A DNA stretch of 64,000 nucleotides from Chitinolyticbacter albus (GTDB lineage: Bacteria > Pseudomonadota > Gammaproteobacteria > Burkholderiales > Chitinibacteraceae), in the NCBI RefSeq assembly GCF_024437655.1, contig NZ_JANBVF010000010.1, positions 62,001 to 126,000 of the forward strand, in the 5' to 3' direction. The notes under the pieces were generated by a model. It did no database searches and had not been told where the DNA came from. It saw nothing but the letters and a program-made list of their open reading frames with translations. How positions within the stretch are numbered: the stretch's first letter is position 1; each line of letters starts with the position of its first letter. Position numbers and translations under genes: made by a program. Below are positions 26,782 to 35,224 of this stretch, in pieces.

Positions 26782-27526
26782 ATGCGGCCTGGGCGCTGCC
26801 GAGGTAGAAGGCGTGCAGATCCTGATGTGCGGCCAGTGCCTCAGCGCTGTCGTGCGCCGCGATCACGCCGTTTTCCAGCACGTAGCCGTAGTCGGCATAG
26901 CGCAGCGCGACGGCAGCGTTTTGCTCGGCGAGCAGAAAGCTCACGCCCTCGTCGCGGTTGAGCGCGTGCACGATCTCGAAGATTTCCTCGACGATCTGCG
27001 GCGCCAACCCCATCGATGGTTCGTCCAGCAGCACCAGGCGCGGCTTGGCCATCAGCGCGCGGCCGATGGCGATCATCTGCTGCTCGCCGCCCGAGGTGTA
27101 GCCCGCCAGACTGCGCCGGCGCGTATTGAGCCGCGGAAAGTGCTGATAGATGCGCTCGAGATCGGCCGAGAGCTCGCCACGCGACGGCCGCCGCAGGAAG
27201 GCGCCAGTCCTCAGATTGTCCTCGACCGTGAGGTGGCCGAAACAATGACGGCCTTCGAGCACCTGCACGAGGCCAGCGGCGGCGAGCCTAGCCGGATCGG
27301 CACCGGTGATGTCCTCGCCGGCGAGGCGCACCCGGCCGCGTACCACCTCGCCGCGCTCAGCGCGCACCAGGCCAGAGATGGCCTTGAGCGTGGTGCTCTT
27401 GCCGGCGCCGTTGGCACCGAGCAGCGCCACGATTTGGCCTTGCTCCACCGAGAGCGACACGCCGCGCACGGCGAGGATCACGTTCTCGTAGATGACTTCG
27501 ATCTGTTCCAGTTCGAGCAGGGGCAT
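26780..27526 (-). CDS. livF: branched-chain-type ABC transporter ATP-binding protein
   Basis: A 248-residue LivF-type ATPase: Walker A GANGAGKS (36-43), signature TSGGEQQM, Walker B LVLLDEPSMGLAP and the family tail AEQNAAVALRYADYGYVLENG. It ends the operon msuE-sfnG-(AMP-binding)-livG-livH-livM-SBP-livF. The linkage to SfnG and MsuE suggests import of an organosulfur compound rather than an amino acid; that is inference. Confidence 0.9.
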   Translation of the reverse strand: MPLLELEQIEVIYENVILAVRGVSLSVEQGQIVALLGANGAGKSTTLKAISGLVRAERGEVVRGRVRLAGEDITGADPARLAAAGLVQVLEGRHCFGHLTVEDNLRTGAFLRRPSRGELSADLERIYQHFPRLNTRRRSLAGYTSGGEQQMIAIGRALMAKPRLVLLDEPSMGLAPQIVEEIFEIVHALNRDEGVSFLLAEQNAAVALRYADYGYVLENGVIAAHDSAEALAAHQDLHAFYLGSAQAA

Positions 27527-27543
27527 GTCTTGCTCCAGGGGTG

Positions 27544-27571
27544 AAAAAGGCGGGCCGTGTCGCGACCCGCC
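27544..27571 (-). terminator. intercistronic hairpin before livF
   Basis: On the minus strand, GGCGGG and CCCGCC (11-base loop) are followed by five T residues, between the binding-protein gene and livF. It may attenuate livF so that the binding protein is made in excess. Confidence 0.55.
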
Positions 27572-27642
27572 GTGGACAACTCAAGCATTTGATTTCGATC
27601 TTTTCCGGCGCCTTGCTGCCGGAAAGAACGATCAGCCGATGC

Positions 27643-28965
27643 TCAGCTCTCCTTGCTGCAATCGCGCGGGGTGATGCCCTTCTCCTTGGCGTACTTGTGC
27701 GACGATTCCTCGATGATAGGGCGCAGCAGCTTGCGATCGGCCTGCACCCAATCCGAGACCACGTTCCACTTGGTGCCGTCCCATTGCTGGAAACGCACCG
27801 CGCCGCCGCCTTCGTGATCGGCGCAAGAGAGCTTCAGCGGTTGCACCAGGCCGTAGGCGCCGAGCTCCTTCAGGCGCTTGTCGTCGAGGTTCAGATGCTC
27901 GAAGCCCCAGCGCACTTGCTCGCCGGTGAGCGGCTTCTTGCCGAACTTCTGCTGCGCCAGGCGCACCGCCTCGACGTTGAGGATGCCGTTGACCACGCCG
28001 AGGTTGTAGTAGACGTTGCCAAAGCGCTTGGGATCGGCGAGGTTGCCCTTGCCGGCGTCGACCACCGTCTTTTTGATGTCCTGCAGCACCGGGAACTGCG
28101 TGCCCGACGGGTGCGTGGTGATCGAGATGTAGCCCTTGGCGGCGTCGCCGGCGGGGGCGGCGTCATCCTCGGAATTGCTCCAGATGTTGCCGATGATGTG
28201 ATCGACCGGGAAGCCAGTCTTCTTGGCGGTCTTGAGCGCCACAGGGTTCATCACGCCCCAGCCGCGCAAAATCACCCAATCGGGCTTGCTGCGGCGGATG
28301 TTGAGCCACTGCGATTGCTGCTCGTTGCCCGGATGCGGCACTTCGATCAGCGTGAGCTCGAAACCGTATTTCTTGGCCAAGAGTTCCAGGATCGGGTTGG
28401 TTTCCTTGCCGTAGGGCGAGCCGTGATACAGCGTGACGATCTTCTTGCCCTTGAGCTTGTCCAGGCCCCCCGATTTCTGGCCGATGTAGTTCACGATCGC
28501 CGAGACTTCGGAATGCGGGTTGAGCTGCAGCGGGAATGCGTAGGGGAAGACGCTGCCGTCGGTGGAATCGGTGCGGCCGTGGTTGATGGTGATCAGCGGC
28601 AGCTTGTCGGAGGTGGAGCGATCGAGCGTGGCGTAGGCAATGCCCACCGACAGCGGGTTGGTGGCGGCCGATGGCGCGCCGTTCAGGCCTTTCTTCAGCC
28701 GCTCATAGCACTCGACGCCTTTCTCGACCACGTATTCGGTCTCGCACTCACTCCAGGTGAGCTTCACGCCATTCACCCCGCCCTTGGCGTTGATGTATTG
28801 CAGATAGTCGATGAAACCGCCGAAAAAGCCGGTACCGCCGGCGGCATAGGGGCCGACGCGGTAGCTTTGCAGCGGAAAATACTGCTCGTTGGCAGCGTGG
28901 GCACCGCTGGCCAGAAGGCCCGCGGCGAGTAGTGCCGCAAGGCGGCGGAAGGTTGTTTGCTTCAT
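27643..28965 (-). CDS. branched-chain-type ABC transporter substrate-binding protein
   Basis: A 440-residue periplasmic-binding protein of the Leu/Ile/Val/urea type. The signal peptide MKQTTFRRLAALLAAGLLAS ends at AHA. The mature part keeps the type I fold with GGVNGVKL, VKIVTLYHGSPYGKE-like and TTHPSGTQFP segments. The GGGAG site favours the ATG at 28965 over an extended frame. The ligand is unknown; the surrounding sulfur genes make an organosulfur ligand the best guess. Confidence 0.9.
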   Translation of the reverse strand: MKQTTFRRLAALLAAGLLASGAHAANEQYFPLQSYRVGPYAAGGTGFFGGFIDYLQYINAKGGVNGVKLTWSECETEYVVEKGVECYERLKKGLNGAPSAATNPLSVGIAYATLDRSTSDKLPLITINHGRTDSTDGSVFPYAFPLQLNPHSEVSAIVNYIGQKSGGLDKLKGKKIVTLYHGSPYGKETNPILELLAKKYGFELTLIEVPHPGNEQQSQWLNIRRSKPDWVILRGWGVMNPVALKTAKKTGFPVDHIIGNIWSNSEDDAAPAGDAAKGYISITTHPSGTQFPVLQDIKKTVVDAGKGNLADPKRFGNVYYNLGVVNGILNVEAVRLAQQKFGKKPLTGEQVRWGFEHLNLDDKRLKELGAYGLVQPLKLSCADHEGGGAVRFQQWDGTKWNVVSDWVQADRKLLRPIIEESSHKYAKEKGITPRDCSKES

Positions 28966-29046
28966 GGTGATACTCCCTGTGGTTGAGGTTGCCGCTGTGG
29001 CGCGGCTGATGCTTGGGGGGAAATGGTTCGGGTTGGGTAACCGCAT

Positions 29047-30114
29047 TCAGTAACGCAAAGGCCAGACGCGGGCCCGCTCTCGCAGCTGTTGCCAGAGCCG
29101 GGCGAGGCCTTCGGGCTCCTTGATCAGAAAACCGATGATGAGGAGGCCAAACACGATCTTCTGCAGGTTCTCCAGCTGCCCCGCGTCGATCACGCCGGCG
29201 GGCATGAAGCCCGAGGCCAGAGACAGGGCTATGGGCAGCAGCACGATGAAGGCCGCGCCAAGAAAGTTGCCGGCGATGCTGCCAAGGCCACCGATGATGA
29301 TGATGAACAGCACCTGGAACGAGCGGCTGAGATCGAACCCATGCGGCTCCACGGTGCCCAGATAAGTGAACGCCCACAGCGCCCCCGCGACGCCGAGGAT
29401 GAAGCCGCTCAGGGCAAACGCCAGCAGCTTGGTGCGCGCCAGGGGGATGCCGATCACGGCGGCAGCGGTATCCATGTCGCGTACGGCCATCCAGTTGCGA
29501 CCGAGCTCGCTCTTCACCACGTTGCGCGCCAGCAGCGTGAGCGCGACAACGAAGCCCAGCGTCAGCAGGTAGCGTCCGGCAGGGTTGGAGAGATCGTGGC
29601 CAGCAATCACCAGCGGTGGCGCAGTGATCACGCCGGAGGCGTTGTCGTTGGAGAACCAGCCCACCTTGGTGAACAGCCACTGCACGAAGAACTGCGCGGC
29701 CAGCGTCGACACCAGCAGGTAGAAACCCTTGATGCGCAGGCTGGGCAGGCCGAACAGCACCGAGGCGGCCGCGGCGAACACGCCGCCGAGCACGATGCTG
29801 CCGAGCAGCGGCAGGCCCGGCACACGCAGCTCCAGGTTGTAGGTGGCGAAGGCGCCGACGGCCATGAAGGCGGCCGAACCCAGCGAGAGCTGCCCGGCGT
29901 AGCCGGTGAGCAGGTTGAGCCCCAATCCGGCGAGCGACAGCACCAGGAAGGGGGTGAGGATGGCGTTCAGCCAGTAGTCCGAACCGATGAAGGGGACGAC
30001 GGCAAACGCGAACAGCAGCAGCGCGTAGAGGGAATAACGATCCTGCCGCAAACGGAACAGGCGGCGATCGGTGCGGTAGTGGCTGCTGAACTGGCCGGCT
30101 TCGGTGTAGAACAT
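29047..30114 (-). CDS. livM: branched-chain-type ABC transporter permease (LivM)
   Basis: A 355-residue membrane permease with about ten helices and the LivM signature GLNLLTGYAGQLSLGSAAFM near residue 70. The C-terminal GSIAGNFLGAAFIVLLP segment is also typical. It follows livH by 30 bases and precedes the binding protein in one operon. Confidence 0.92.
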   Translation of the reverse strand: MFYTEAGQFSSHYRTDRRLFRLRQDRYSLYALLLFAFAVVPFIGSDYWLNAILTPFLVLSLAGLGLNLLTGYAGQLSLGSAAFMAVGAFATYNLELRVPGLPLLGSIVLGGVFAAAASVLFGLPSLRIKGFYLLVSTLAAQFFVQWLFTKVGWFSNDNASGVITAPPLVIAGHDLSNPAGRYLLTLGFVVALTLLARNVVKSELGRNWMAVRDMDTAAAVIGIPLARTKLLAFALSGFILGVAGALWAFTYLGTVEPHGFDLSRSFQVLFIIIIGGLGSIAGNFLGAAFIVLLPIALSLASGFMPAGVIDAGQLENLQKIVFGLLIIGFLIKEPEGLARLWQQLRERARVWPLRY

Positions 30115-30144
30115 GGTTGGCTCCGATGTCTTGGTCTGGTTGGG

Positions 30145-31026
30145 TCAAACCCGTTCTATGGCGCGCTCGCCAAAGAGGCCGGCAGGGCGCACCAGCAGGA
30201 ACAGCAGTGCCAGCGCGTAGGGGAACCAGTTCTCGATACCGCCGCCCACCAGTGGCCCGAGATAGACCTCGGCCAGTTTTTCGCCGGCGCCGACGATGAG
30301 CCCGCCGACGATGGCGCCAGTCATGGAAGTGAAGCCGCCGATGATCAGCACCGGCAAGGCTTTGAGCACCACCAGCGACAGCGAGAACTGCACGCCCAGC
30401 CGGGCGCCCCACAACAGGCCCGCGACCAGGCCGACGAAACCGGCCACCGCCCAGACCACGGCCCAGATACGCGGCAGGCGGATGCCGATGGCGAGCGCGC
30501 CGAGCGCATCGTCGGCTACGGCACGCAGCGACAGGCCGAGCCGGGTGCGGTTGAACAAGAAAGAAAGCAGGGCCACCAGCAGCGCGGCGGTGCCGGCGGC
30601 AAAGAGGTCGAACTGCGACAGCAGCATGCCGCCCAACTCCAGCGGCTCGTCGGCGATGCCGAGATCCAGCCCATGCACCTGCGCACCCCACAGCGCCTGC
30701 GCCGCGCCTTCGATCACGTAGGAGAGGCCCAGCGTGGCCATAAAGAGGGTGATCGGCGAGCGATTCACCAGCGGGCGCAGCACTGCGCGCTCGATCAAGA
30801 GCGCCAGCGCCACTATGGCGGCCAGCGTCAACGCGAAAGCGCCCCAGAACGGCACGCCGCGCTCGACCAGGCTGACGAAGGTGAGCGCTGCGAACAGCAC
30901 CATCGCGCCCTGGGCGAAATTGAACACGCCCGATGCCTTGTAGATCAGCACGAAGCCGATTGCGATAAGCGAGTACATCACGCCGGCCAACAGGCCGCCG
31001 GTCAGTACTTCGAAAAAGAAATCCAT
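30145..31026 (-). CDS. livH: branched-chain-type ABC transporter permease (LivH)
   Basis: A 293-residue permease of about eight helices. The LivH signature GVMYSLIAIGFVLIYKASGV lies near residue 15, then FNFAQGAM, and a C-terminal GGFTSMTGAIVGGLIVG. It pairs with LivM to form the membrane channel. A dispersed inverted-repeat element separates it from livG upstream. Confidence 0.92.
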   Translation of the reverse strand: MDFFFEVLTGGLLAGVMYSLIAIGFVLIYKASGVFNFAQGAMVLFAALTFVSLVERGVPFWGAFALTLAAIVALALLIERAVLRPLVNRSPITLFMATLGLSYVIEGAAQALWGAQVHGLDLGIADEPLELGGMLLSQFDLFAAGTAALLVALLSFLFNRTRLGLSLRAVADDALGALAIGIRLPRIWAVVWAVAGFVGLVAGLLWGARLGVQFSLSLVVLKALPVLIIGGFTSMTGAIVGGLIVGAGEKLAEVYLGPLVGGGIENWFPYALALLFLLVRPAGLFGERAIERV

Positions 31027-31097
31027 GCGTTGCTCCTGGCAAGCCGGGCCCTGCCGGCCGCGTTACGCGGTCGGTGTGGGTGAAACCGGCTAAGTTG

Positions 31098-31210
31098 GAG
31101 CCGCTAACAAAACCCAGCGAAGCGGTCCTGGCAAGAAGTGCGAAACGCAGGCAGTACAAGCAGTACGGCAAGTGAGCGCGACGCAGCCAGGAGGGTTTTG
31201 TTAGTGGCTC
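31098..31210. repeat. dispersed inverted-repeat element, copy A
   Basis: A 113-bp element with 18-bp terminal inverted repeats (GAGCCGCTAACAAAACCC and the complement of GAGCCACTAACAAAACCC). The right end abuts the livG stop codon (31211-31213). An inner pair CCTGGC/GCCAGG can extend the hairpin. Compared with copy B it lacks about 34 internal bases. Confidence 0.8.
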
Positions 31211-31990
31211 TTAGTGGCGCGTGCCGAGGTAGGCGGCTATCACCTCGGGGTTGCGGCGTACCTCGTCAGGCGGGCCGTCGCCGATCTTGCGGCCGTAGTC
31301 GAGCACCACCACGTGATCGGACAGATTCATCACCACGCCGATGTCGTGCTCGATCAGCACCACGGTGGTATCGAACTCGCGGTTGACGTCGGCAATGAAG
31401 CGGCTCATTTCGCGTTTCTCCTCGGCGTTCATCCCGGCCATGGGCTCGTCGAGCAGCAGCAGCTTGGGCTCGGCCGCCAAGGCCCGTGCCAGTTCGACGC
31501 GCTTTTGCAGGCCATAGGGCAGCTTACTCACCAGCGTATGGCGCCATGGCTGCAGGTGCAGGAAGGCGATCACCTCTTCGGCGCGCCGACGCTGTGCATC
31601 GTCCTCGGCTGGGGCGCGGCCGATGCGCAGCGCCTGCTCCAGCCAGCTGCTGCGGCGCTTGAGGTTGCGGCCGGTCAGCACGTTGTCGAGCACGCTCATG
31701 CCCTTGAACAGGGCGATGTTCTGGAAGGTGCGGGCAATGCCGCGCACCGCCGCGCGATGCGGGTTCATGCGCTGGCGCACTTCGCCGTCGAACACGATGC
31801 GCCCGGCCTGCGGGCGATACACGCCGTTGATCACGTTGAGCAGCGAGCTCTTGCCGGCACCGTTGGGGCCGATCAGTGCGGTGATGCGGCCACGCGCCAC
31901 ATCGAAGCTGATGTCGCTGATCGCCTTCACGCCCTTGAACGAGAGCGAAATGCCTTCCAGGCGCAGCAGTGGGGATGAAATCTCGGTCAT
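31211..31990 (-). CDS. livG: branched-chain-type ABC transporter ATP-binding protein (LivG)
   Basis: A 259-residue LivG-type ATPase with Walker A GPNGAGKSS, a Q-loop in ARTFQNIALF, and Walker B LLLLDEPMAGMN. The signature-motif region reads KLPYGLQKRVE, with YGLQ where LSGGQ is usual; LivG proteins often have such variants. The ATG at 31990 is taken; a longer frame into the upstream gene is discarded. It lies 13 bases after the AMP-binding-like gene. Confidence 0.9.
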   Translation of the reverse strand: MTEISSPLLRLEGISLSFKGVKAISDISFDVARGRITALIGPNGAGKSSLLNVINGVYRPQAGRIVFDGEVRQRMNPHRAAVRGIARTFQNIALFKGMSVLDNVLTGRNLKRRSSWLEQALRIGRAPAEDDAQRRRAEEVIAFLHLQPWRHTLVSKLPYGLQKRVELARALAAEPKLLLLDEPMAGMNAEEKREMSRFIADVNREFDTTVVLIEHDIGVVMNLSDHVVVLDYGRKIGDGPPDEVRRNPEVIAAYLGTRH

Positions 31991-32003
31991 CTTGTTTGAT
32001 CTC

Positions 32004-33149
32004 TCAACCGGGCTGCGGCAGCGCGCCGAAATCCGGCGCCTGCCAGCCGGTGACATGAACTGCCGGGTCCGTTGCACTCTGCCATTGCGCCGGGTCCGGC
32101 CAGCCGCGTACCGCCACGCCGAGTTGCGCCAGCAGGCGGGCAGCCGGCTCTGTCAGCGGTTCGCCCACCAGCAGCGGCACCCGCGTGCGGGTGAGGCCCA
32201 GCACGTCACGCAGCGGCCGGCGTACCAGCCAATGCCCGGCTATGCCGTGCCAGAGCCGGCCATGCCAGCTGCGCGGTGGCGCAAGTGCGGCATCGACCAG
32301 CCAGCGGCGCAGCGAGCCGGGCAGGGGCAGGCGCTGCTGCACCTGATCGGCGAGCCGCCCCCAGGTTTCGCGGGTACTGGCGACCAAGGTCGGGCCGAGC
32401 TCGTGCCGATCCTGATCACGCGTGGCGGTGCTTTCCGGGAAATTGAGGCGGAACCCCGCCAGTAACCAGGGCGCGAGCAGGTAGCGCGCCTGGCCGCCTG
32501 CGGCGAACGCGCGGGCCGCCAGCGCTTCCTCATGCTGGGTCAATCCTTCCGCGCTGACGAGGCGCAGGCCTTCCTGCAATAGCTCGGCATGGCTGATGGC
32601 TTGGCGCTCGATGGCGCTATCCGCCTGCACCCGGTAGAAGGCAAAGGCCGGCTGTGTCGGGCGCGCCTGTGGTTCGGCCGGGGCGGGGCCGCCCCCGAGT
32701 GCCGTGTACGCGGTCCAGCCCGCGATGCCATTGAGGCCCCGTGCATCGCCGTAGATGGCCAGCCGCTGGCCGTCGCTGGCCACTCGCCGCCACTGCGCCT
32801 CGTCCTCGACGAACAGGTAGTGCGGCGAGAGTTGCTGCAGCAGCGCTTGCAGCGCGGCATCCGGCAGGTCCGGGTCCAGCGGCACCGCCACACCGCCCAG
32901 CCATTGCGCGGCCAGCGACAGCAGCAGCGCTTCCGGGCGCGGCTGCGTCAGCAGCACCAGCGCGTCACCTGCGCCGAAACCGGCCGCGGCAAGCGCCCCC
33001 GCCAAGCGGGCCGTTTCATCGGCCAGTTCGCGCCAGCGGCGGGCCTGCCAGATGCCGAGCCGCTTGTGGCGCAGGGCGATCTCGCCACCGCGTTGCCGCG
33101 TCTGGACGAGCAATTGCTCTGGCAGGGTGGTGGGGGCGGTATGGCGCAT
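32004..33149 (-). CDS. degenerate AMP-binding (acyl-CoA synthetase-like) protein
   Basis: A 381-residue relative of acyl-CoA synthetases. The N-terminal half follows the AMP-binding domain (LADETARLAGALAAAGFGAG, WLGGVAVPLDPDLPDAAL). At the position of the ATP-binding P-loop (TSGTTG-x-PKG) it reads FYRVQADSAIERQAISHAEL (about 171-190), so the motif is lost in frame, and the C-terminal adenylation motifs and lid domain are absent. Normal relatives have 550-650 residues. The frame is open with normal codon use, so it is either a repurposed binding protein or an early pseudogene. Full-length synthetases do accompany Liv-type transporters in other gene clusters. Confidence 0.75.
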   Translation of the reverse strand: MRHTAPTTLPEQLLVQTRQRGGEIALRHKRLGIWQARRWRELADETARLAGALAAAGFGAGDALVLLTQPRPEALLLSLAAQWLGGVAVPLDPDLPDAALQALLQQLSPHYLFVEDEAQWRRVASDGQRLAIYGDARGLNGIAGWTAYTALGGGPAPAEPQARPTQPAFAFYRVQADSAIERQAISHAELLQEGLRLVSAEGLTQHEEALAARAFAAGGQARYLLAPWLLAGFRLNFPESTATRDQDRHELGPTLVASTRETWGRLADQVQQRLPLPGSLRRWLVDAALAPPRSWHGRLWHGIAGHWLVRRPLRDVLGLTRTRVPLLVGEPLTEPAARLLAQLGVAVRGWPDPAQWQSATDPAVHVTGWQAPDFGALPQPG

Positions 33150-33154
33150 GCGGG

Positions 33155-34243
33155 TCAGGCCGCCACGGCTTCCGCCACCTGCTGCGCTTCCAGCTCGCGC
33201 ACCAGCGGCAGCACCTTCTGGCCGAAGTAGACCACTTCCTCGTGGTAGTGCAGGAAGCCCGTGAGGATCAGGTCCACGCCCACCGCCTTCAGTGCGACGA
33301 TGCGCTCGGCGATCTGACGCGGCGTGCCGATCAGATTGGTCTTGAAGCCGTCGTTGTACTGCACGAGATCCTCGAAAGTGGACTTGGCCCAGTTGCCTTC
33401 GCCCTCGGGGCTGGCCTTGCCGGCCTGCTTTACAGCGTCGCCAAAGGCGTTCACGGCTTCCGGATCGGCCTTTTCGATGATCTCGGCCAGCACCGCGCGC
33501 GCTTCCTCTTCGGTTTCGCGAGCGATGACGAAGGCGTTCACGCCGATCTTCACCTTGTGGTTGTTGGCTGCAGCTTTGGCGCGGATGTCGTCGATCTGCG
33601 CCTTGATGCCCTCGACGGTATTGCCGTTGGTGAAATACCAGTCGGAAACGCGTGCAGCCATGTCGCGCGCGGCGCGCGAGCTGCCACCCTGGAAGATTTC
33701 CGGGTGCGGCTGCTGCAGCGGCTTGGGCTTGAGCGTGTAATCGGTGAAGCGATAGAAGTCGCCGCGGAAGCTGAAGTTGTCGCTGGTCCAGATGCCCTTG
33801 AGCGCGCGGATGAATTCCTCCGAGCGGCGATAGCGCTCGTCGTGCTCAAGCCACGGCTCGCCAATGGCCTGGAATTCGCCCTTGAACCAGCCCGAAACGA
33901 TATTGACCGCAACGCGGCCGCCGCTGAGCTGGTCGATGGTGGCGATCTGCTTGGCGGCAACGGCCGGGTTCCACGGGCCGGGCAAGAGGGCGGCGATCAC
34001 CTTGAGCGTGGTGGTGGCGGCGAGCAGCGCGTGCGAGAACGCCACGGGCTCGTGCTGGAACTCGGCGCCGTAGCCGGCGGTGAAGCGAATCTGGCTCAGC
34101 GCATAGTCAAAGCCGTTGGCTTCGGCCAGTTGCGCGAGCTTGCGGTTGTAGTCGATATCCCAGCCGGTGCGCTGCTCGATCTTGCTGACGACGAGGCCGC
34201 CGCTGACGTTGGGTACCCAGTAGGCGAACTTGATCTGGCTCAT
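33155..34243 (-). CDS. sfnG: FMNH2-dependent dimethylsulfone monooxygenase
   Basis: A 362-residue luciferase-fold enzyme matching SfnG: KFAYWVPNVSGGLVVSKIEQ at the N-terminus, then IDQLSGGRVAVNIVSGWFKG, FQGGSSRAARDMAARVSDW and LTGFLHYHEEVVYFG. It oxidises dimethylsulfone to methanesulfinate with FMNH2 from a partner reductase. The ATG at 34243 starts the conserved domain after an AGGAA site. It follows msuE by 31 bases, and both are downstream of a sigma-54-type promoter. Confidence 0.95.
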   Translation of the reverse strand: MSQIKFAYWVPNVSGGLVVSKIEQRTGWDIDYNRKLAQLAEANGFDYALSQIRFTAGYGAEFQHEPVAFSHALLAATTTLKVIAALLPGPWNPAVAAKQIATIDQLSGGRVAVNIVSGWFKGEFQAIGEPWLEHDERYRRSEEFIRALKGIWTSDNFSFRGDFYRFTDYTLKPKPLQQPHPEIFQGGSSRAARDMAARVSDWYFTNGNTVEGIKAQIDDIRAKAAANNHKVKIGVNAFVIARETEEEARAVLAEIIEKADPEAVNAFGDAVKQAGKASPEGEGNWAKSTFEDLVQYNDGFKTNLIGTPRQIAERIVALKAVGVDLILTGFLHYHEEVVYFGQKVLPLVRELEAQQVAEAVAA

Positions 34244-34274
34244 GGGGTGATTCCTGTGTGTGGAAGGCTGGGGA

Positions 34275-34844
34275 TCAGGCTGCGACAGCGGCGGAAACTG
34301 CCGCATCGCGATGGGAAAGCAGGGGTAGCGCGCGTTCCACCGCCAGGGCGATGCGCGCCTCTAAGGCCGCGTCATGCACGCGGTAGTCGCTGAAGTCGCG
34401 CTCGGCGCCATAAACGCCGATCGGCAGCGTCAGCGCCTGGAAGAACGAGAACAGCGGGCGCAGCTGGTGGTCGATGACGAGGGCGTGTCGATCGCTCCCG
34501 CCGGTGGCGGCGAGCAGTACCGGCACATTGGTCAGTGCTTCGTGGTGGACGAAGTCGAACAGATGCTTGAAGAGGCCGGTGTAGGAAGCGCGATAGACGG
34601 GGGTCGCCACCACCAGGAGATCGGCCGTTTCGATGGCGCGGATGTCCTCGGCCACGCTCACCGGCAACTGGTCGCGCCGCAAGGCGCCAGCGAGCGACGG
34701 GCCGATCTCGCCAAGCTCGATCAGTTTGATGTCCACCGCGATGCGTTCGGCCAGCTGGGCCAGGATGGCCTCGGTGAGGGCCAGCGTGCGTGAGGGGCGT
34801 TGCAGGCTGCCGGTCACGGCGACCACGTTCAGTTTCTTGCTCAT
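34275..34844 (-). CDS. msuE: NADH-dependent FMN reductase MsuE
   Basis: A 189-residue flavodoxin-fold reductase. It has the FMN loop VTGSLQRPSRT, ADLLVVATPVYRASYTGLFK and ATGGSDRHALVIDHQLRPLF, as in MsuE/SsuE. It supplies FMNH2 to SfnG and probably to SsuD. GAGGAC precedes the ATG at 34844, and the sigma-54-type promoter at 34888-34904 lies about 45 bases upstream. First gene of the leftward operon. Confidence 0.93.
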   Translation of the reverse strand: MSKKLNVVAVTGSLQRPSRTLALTEAILAQLAERIAVDIKLIELGEIGPSLAGALRRDQLPVSVAEDIRAIETADLLVVATPVYRASYTGLFKHLFDFVHHEALTNVPVLLAATGGSDRHALVIDHQLRPLFSFFQALTLPIGVYGAERDFSDYRVHDAALEARIALAVERALPLLSHRDAAVSAAVAA

Positions 34845-34887
34845 AGTGTCCTCTTGGCGGGATGCCGATAGTTGCTGGCAATCTATG

Positions 34888-34904
34888 AGCACTAACCGTG
34901 CCAA
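34888..34904 (-). promoter_or_regulatory. sigma-54-type promoter for msuE-sfnG
   Basis: Minus strand TTGGCACGGTTAGTGCT with GG-N10-GC spacing. Predicted start near 34876. Candidate activator palindrome 34989-35006 is about 90 bases upstream, the usual enhancer distance. Confidence 0.78.
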
Positions 34905-34988
34905 TCATGTTTTTACATATTAATCAAATAGTTAAATTGTTTTTTGGTGCGGGGGCGGATGTTGCACCCGCTGCAGCGTGCTGCTGGG

Positions 34989-35006
34989 TTGCTGCTCAGG
35001 CAGCAA
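34989..35006. promoter_or_regulatory. candidate SfnR enhancer palindrome
   Basis: Perfect 18-bp inverted repeat TTGCTGC-TCAG-GCAGCAA, midway between two divergent sigma-54-type promoters (about 90 bases from one, 145 from the other). Nearly the same sequence occurs at 23374-23391. Confidence 0.6.
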
Positions 35007-35151
35007 TTTATGGCAATCCGGGCATGGCGATGAGAGACGGCGGCAAGTAGTGCTGATAGAGCAGCATCGCTGCAGCAACGCGCTGCGAATCGCACGCATC
35101 ACGCCGGGATATGATTTTGTTTTTTTCTTTAGAATCAATTGGATGAGGCAG

Positions 35152-35167
35152 TGGCATGAAGTGTGCA
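35152..35167 (+). promoter_or_regulatory. sigma-54-type promoter for sfnB
   Basis: Plus strand TGGCATGAAGTGTGCA: exact GG-N10-GC spacing with one change in the -24 element (CATG for CACG). Predicted start near 35178, 47 bases before the sfnB ATG. Confidence 0.68.
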
Positions 35168-35224
35168 TTTATCTGGGCAGACCGCAACCTTTGCTGCGGC
35201 ATTCTTCCCAGAGGAGCACCATTC

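Noticed and set aside
29089-31083. A 664-codon plus-strand frame opposite livM and livH
   Set aside because: Composition is that of an antisense shadow (Gln/Glu/His-rich) and both permeases opposite are complete.
31098-31210. Dispersed element considered as an integron attC site
   Set aside because: The ends lack the attC core-site consensus and arrangement, and no integrase or cassette array is seen.
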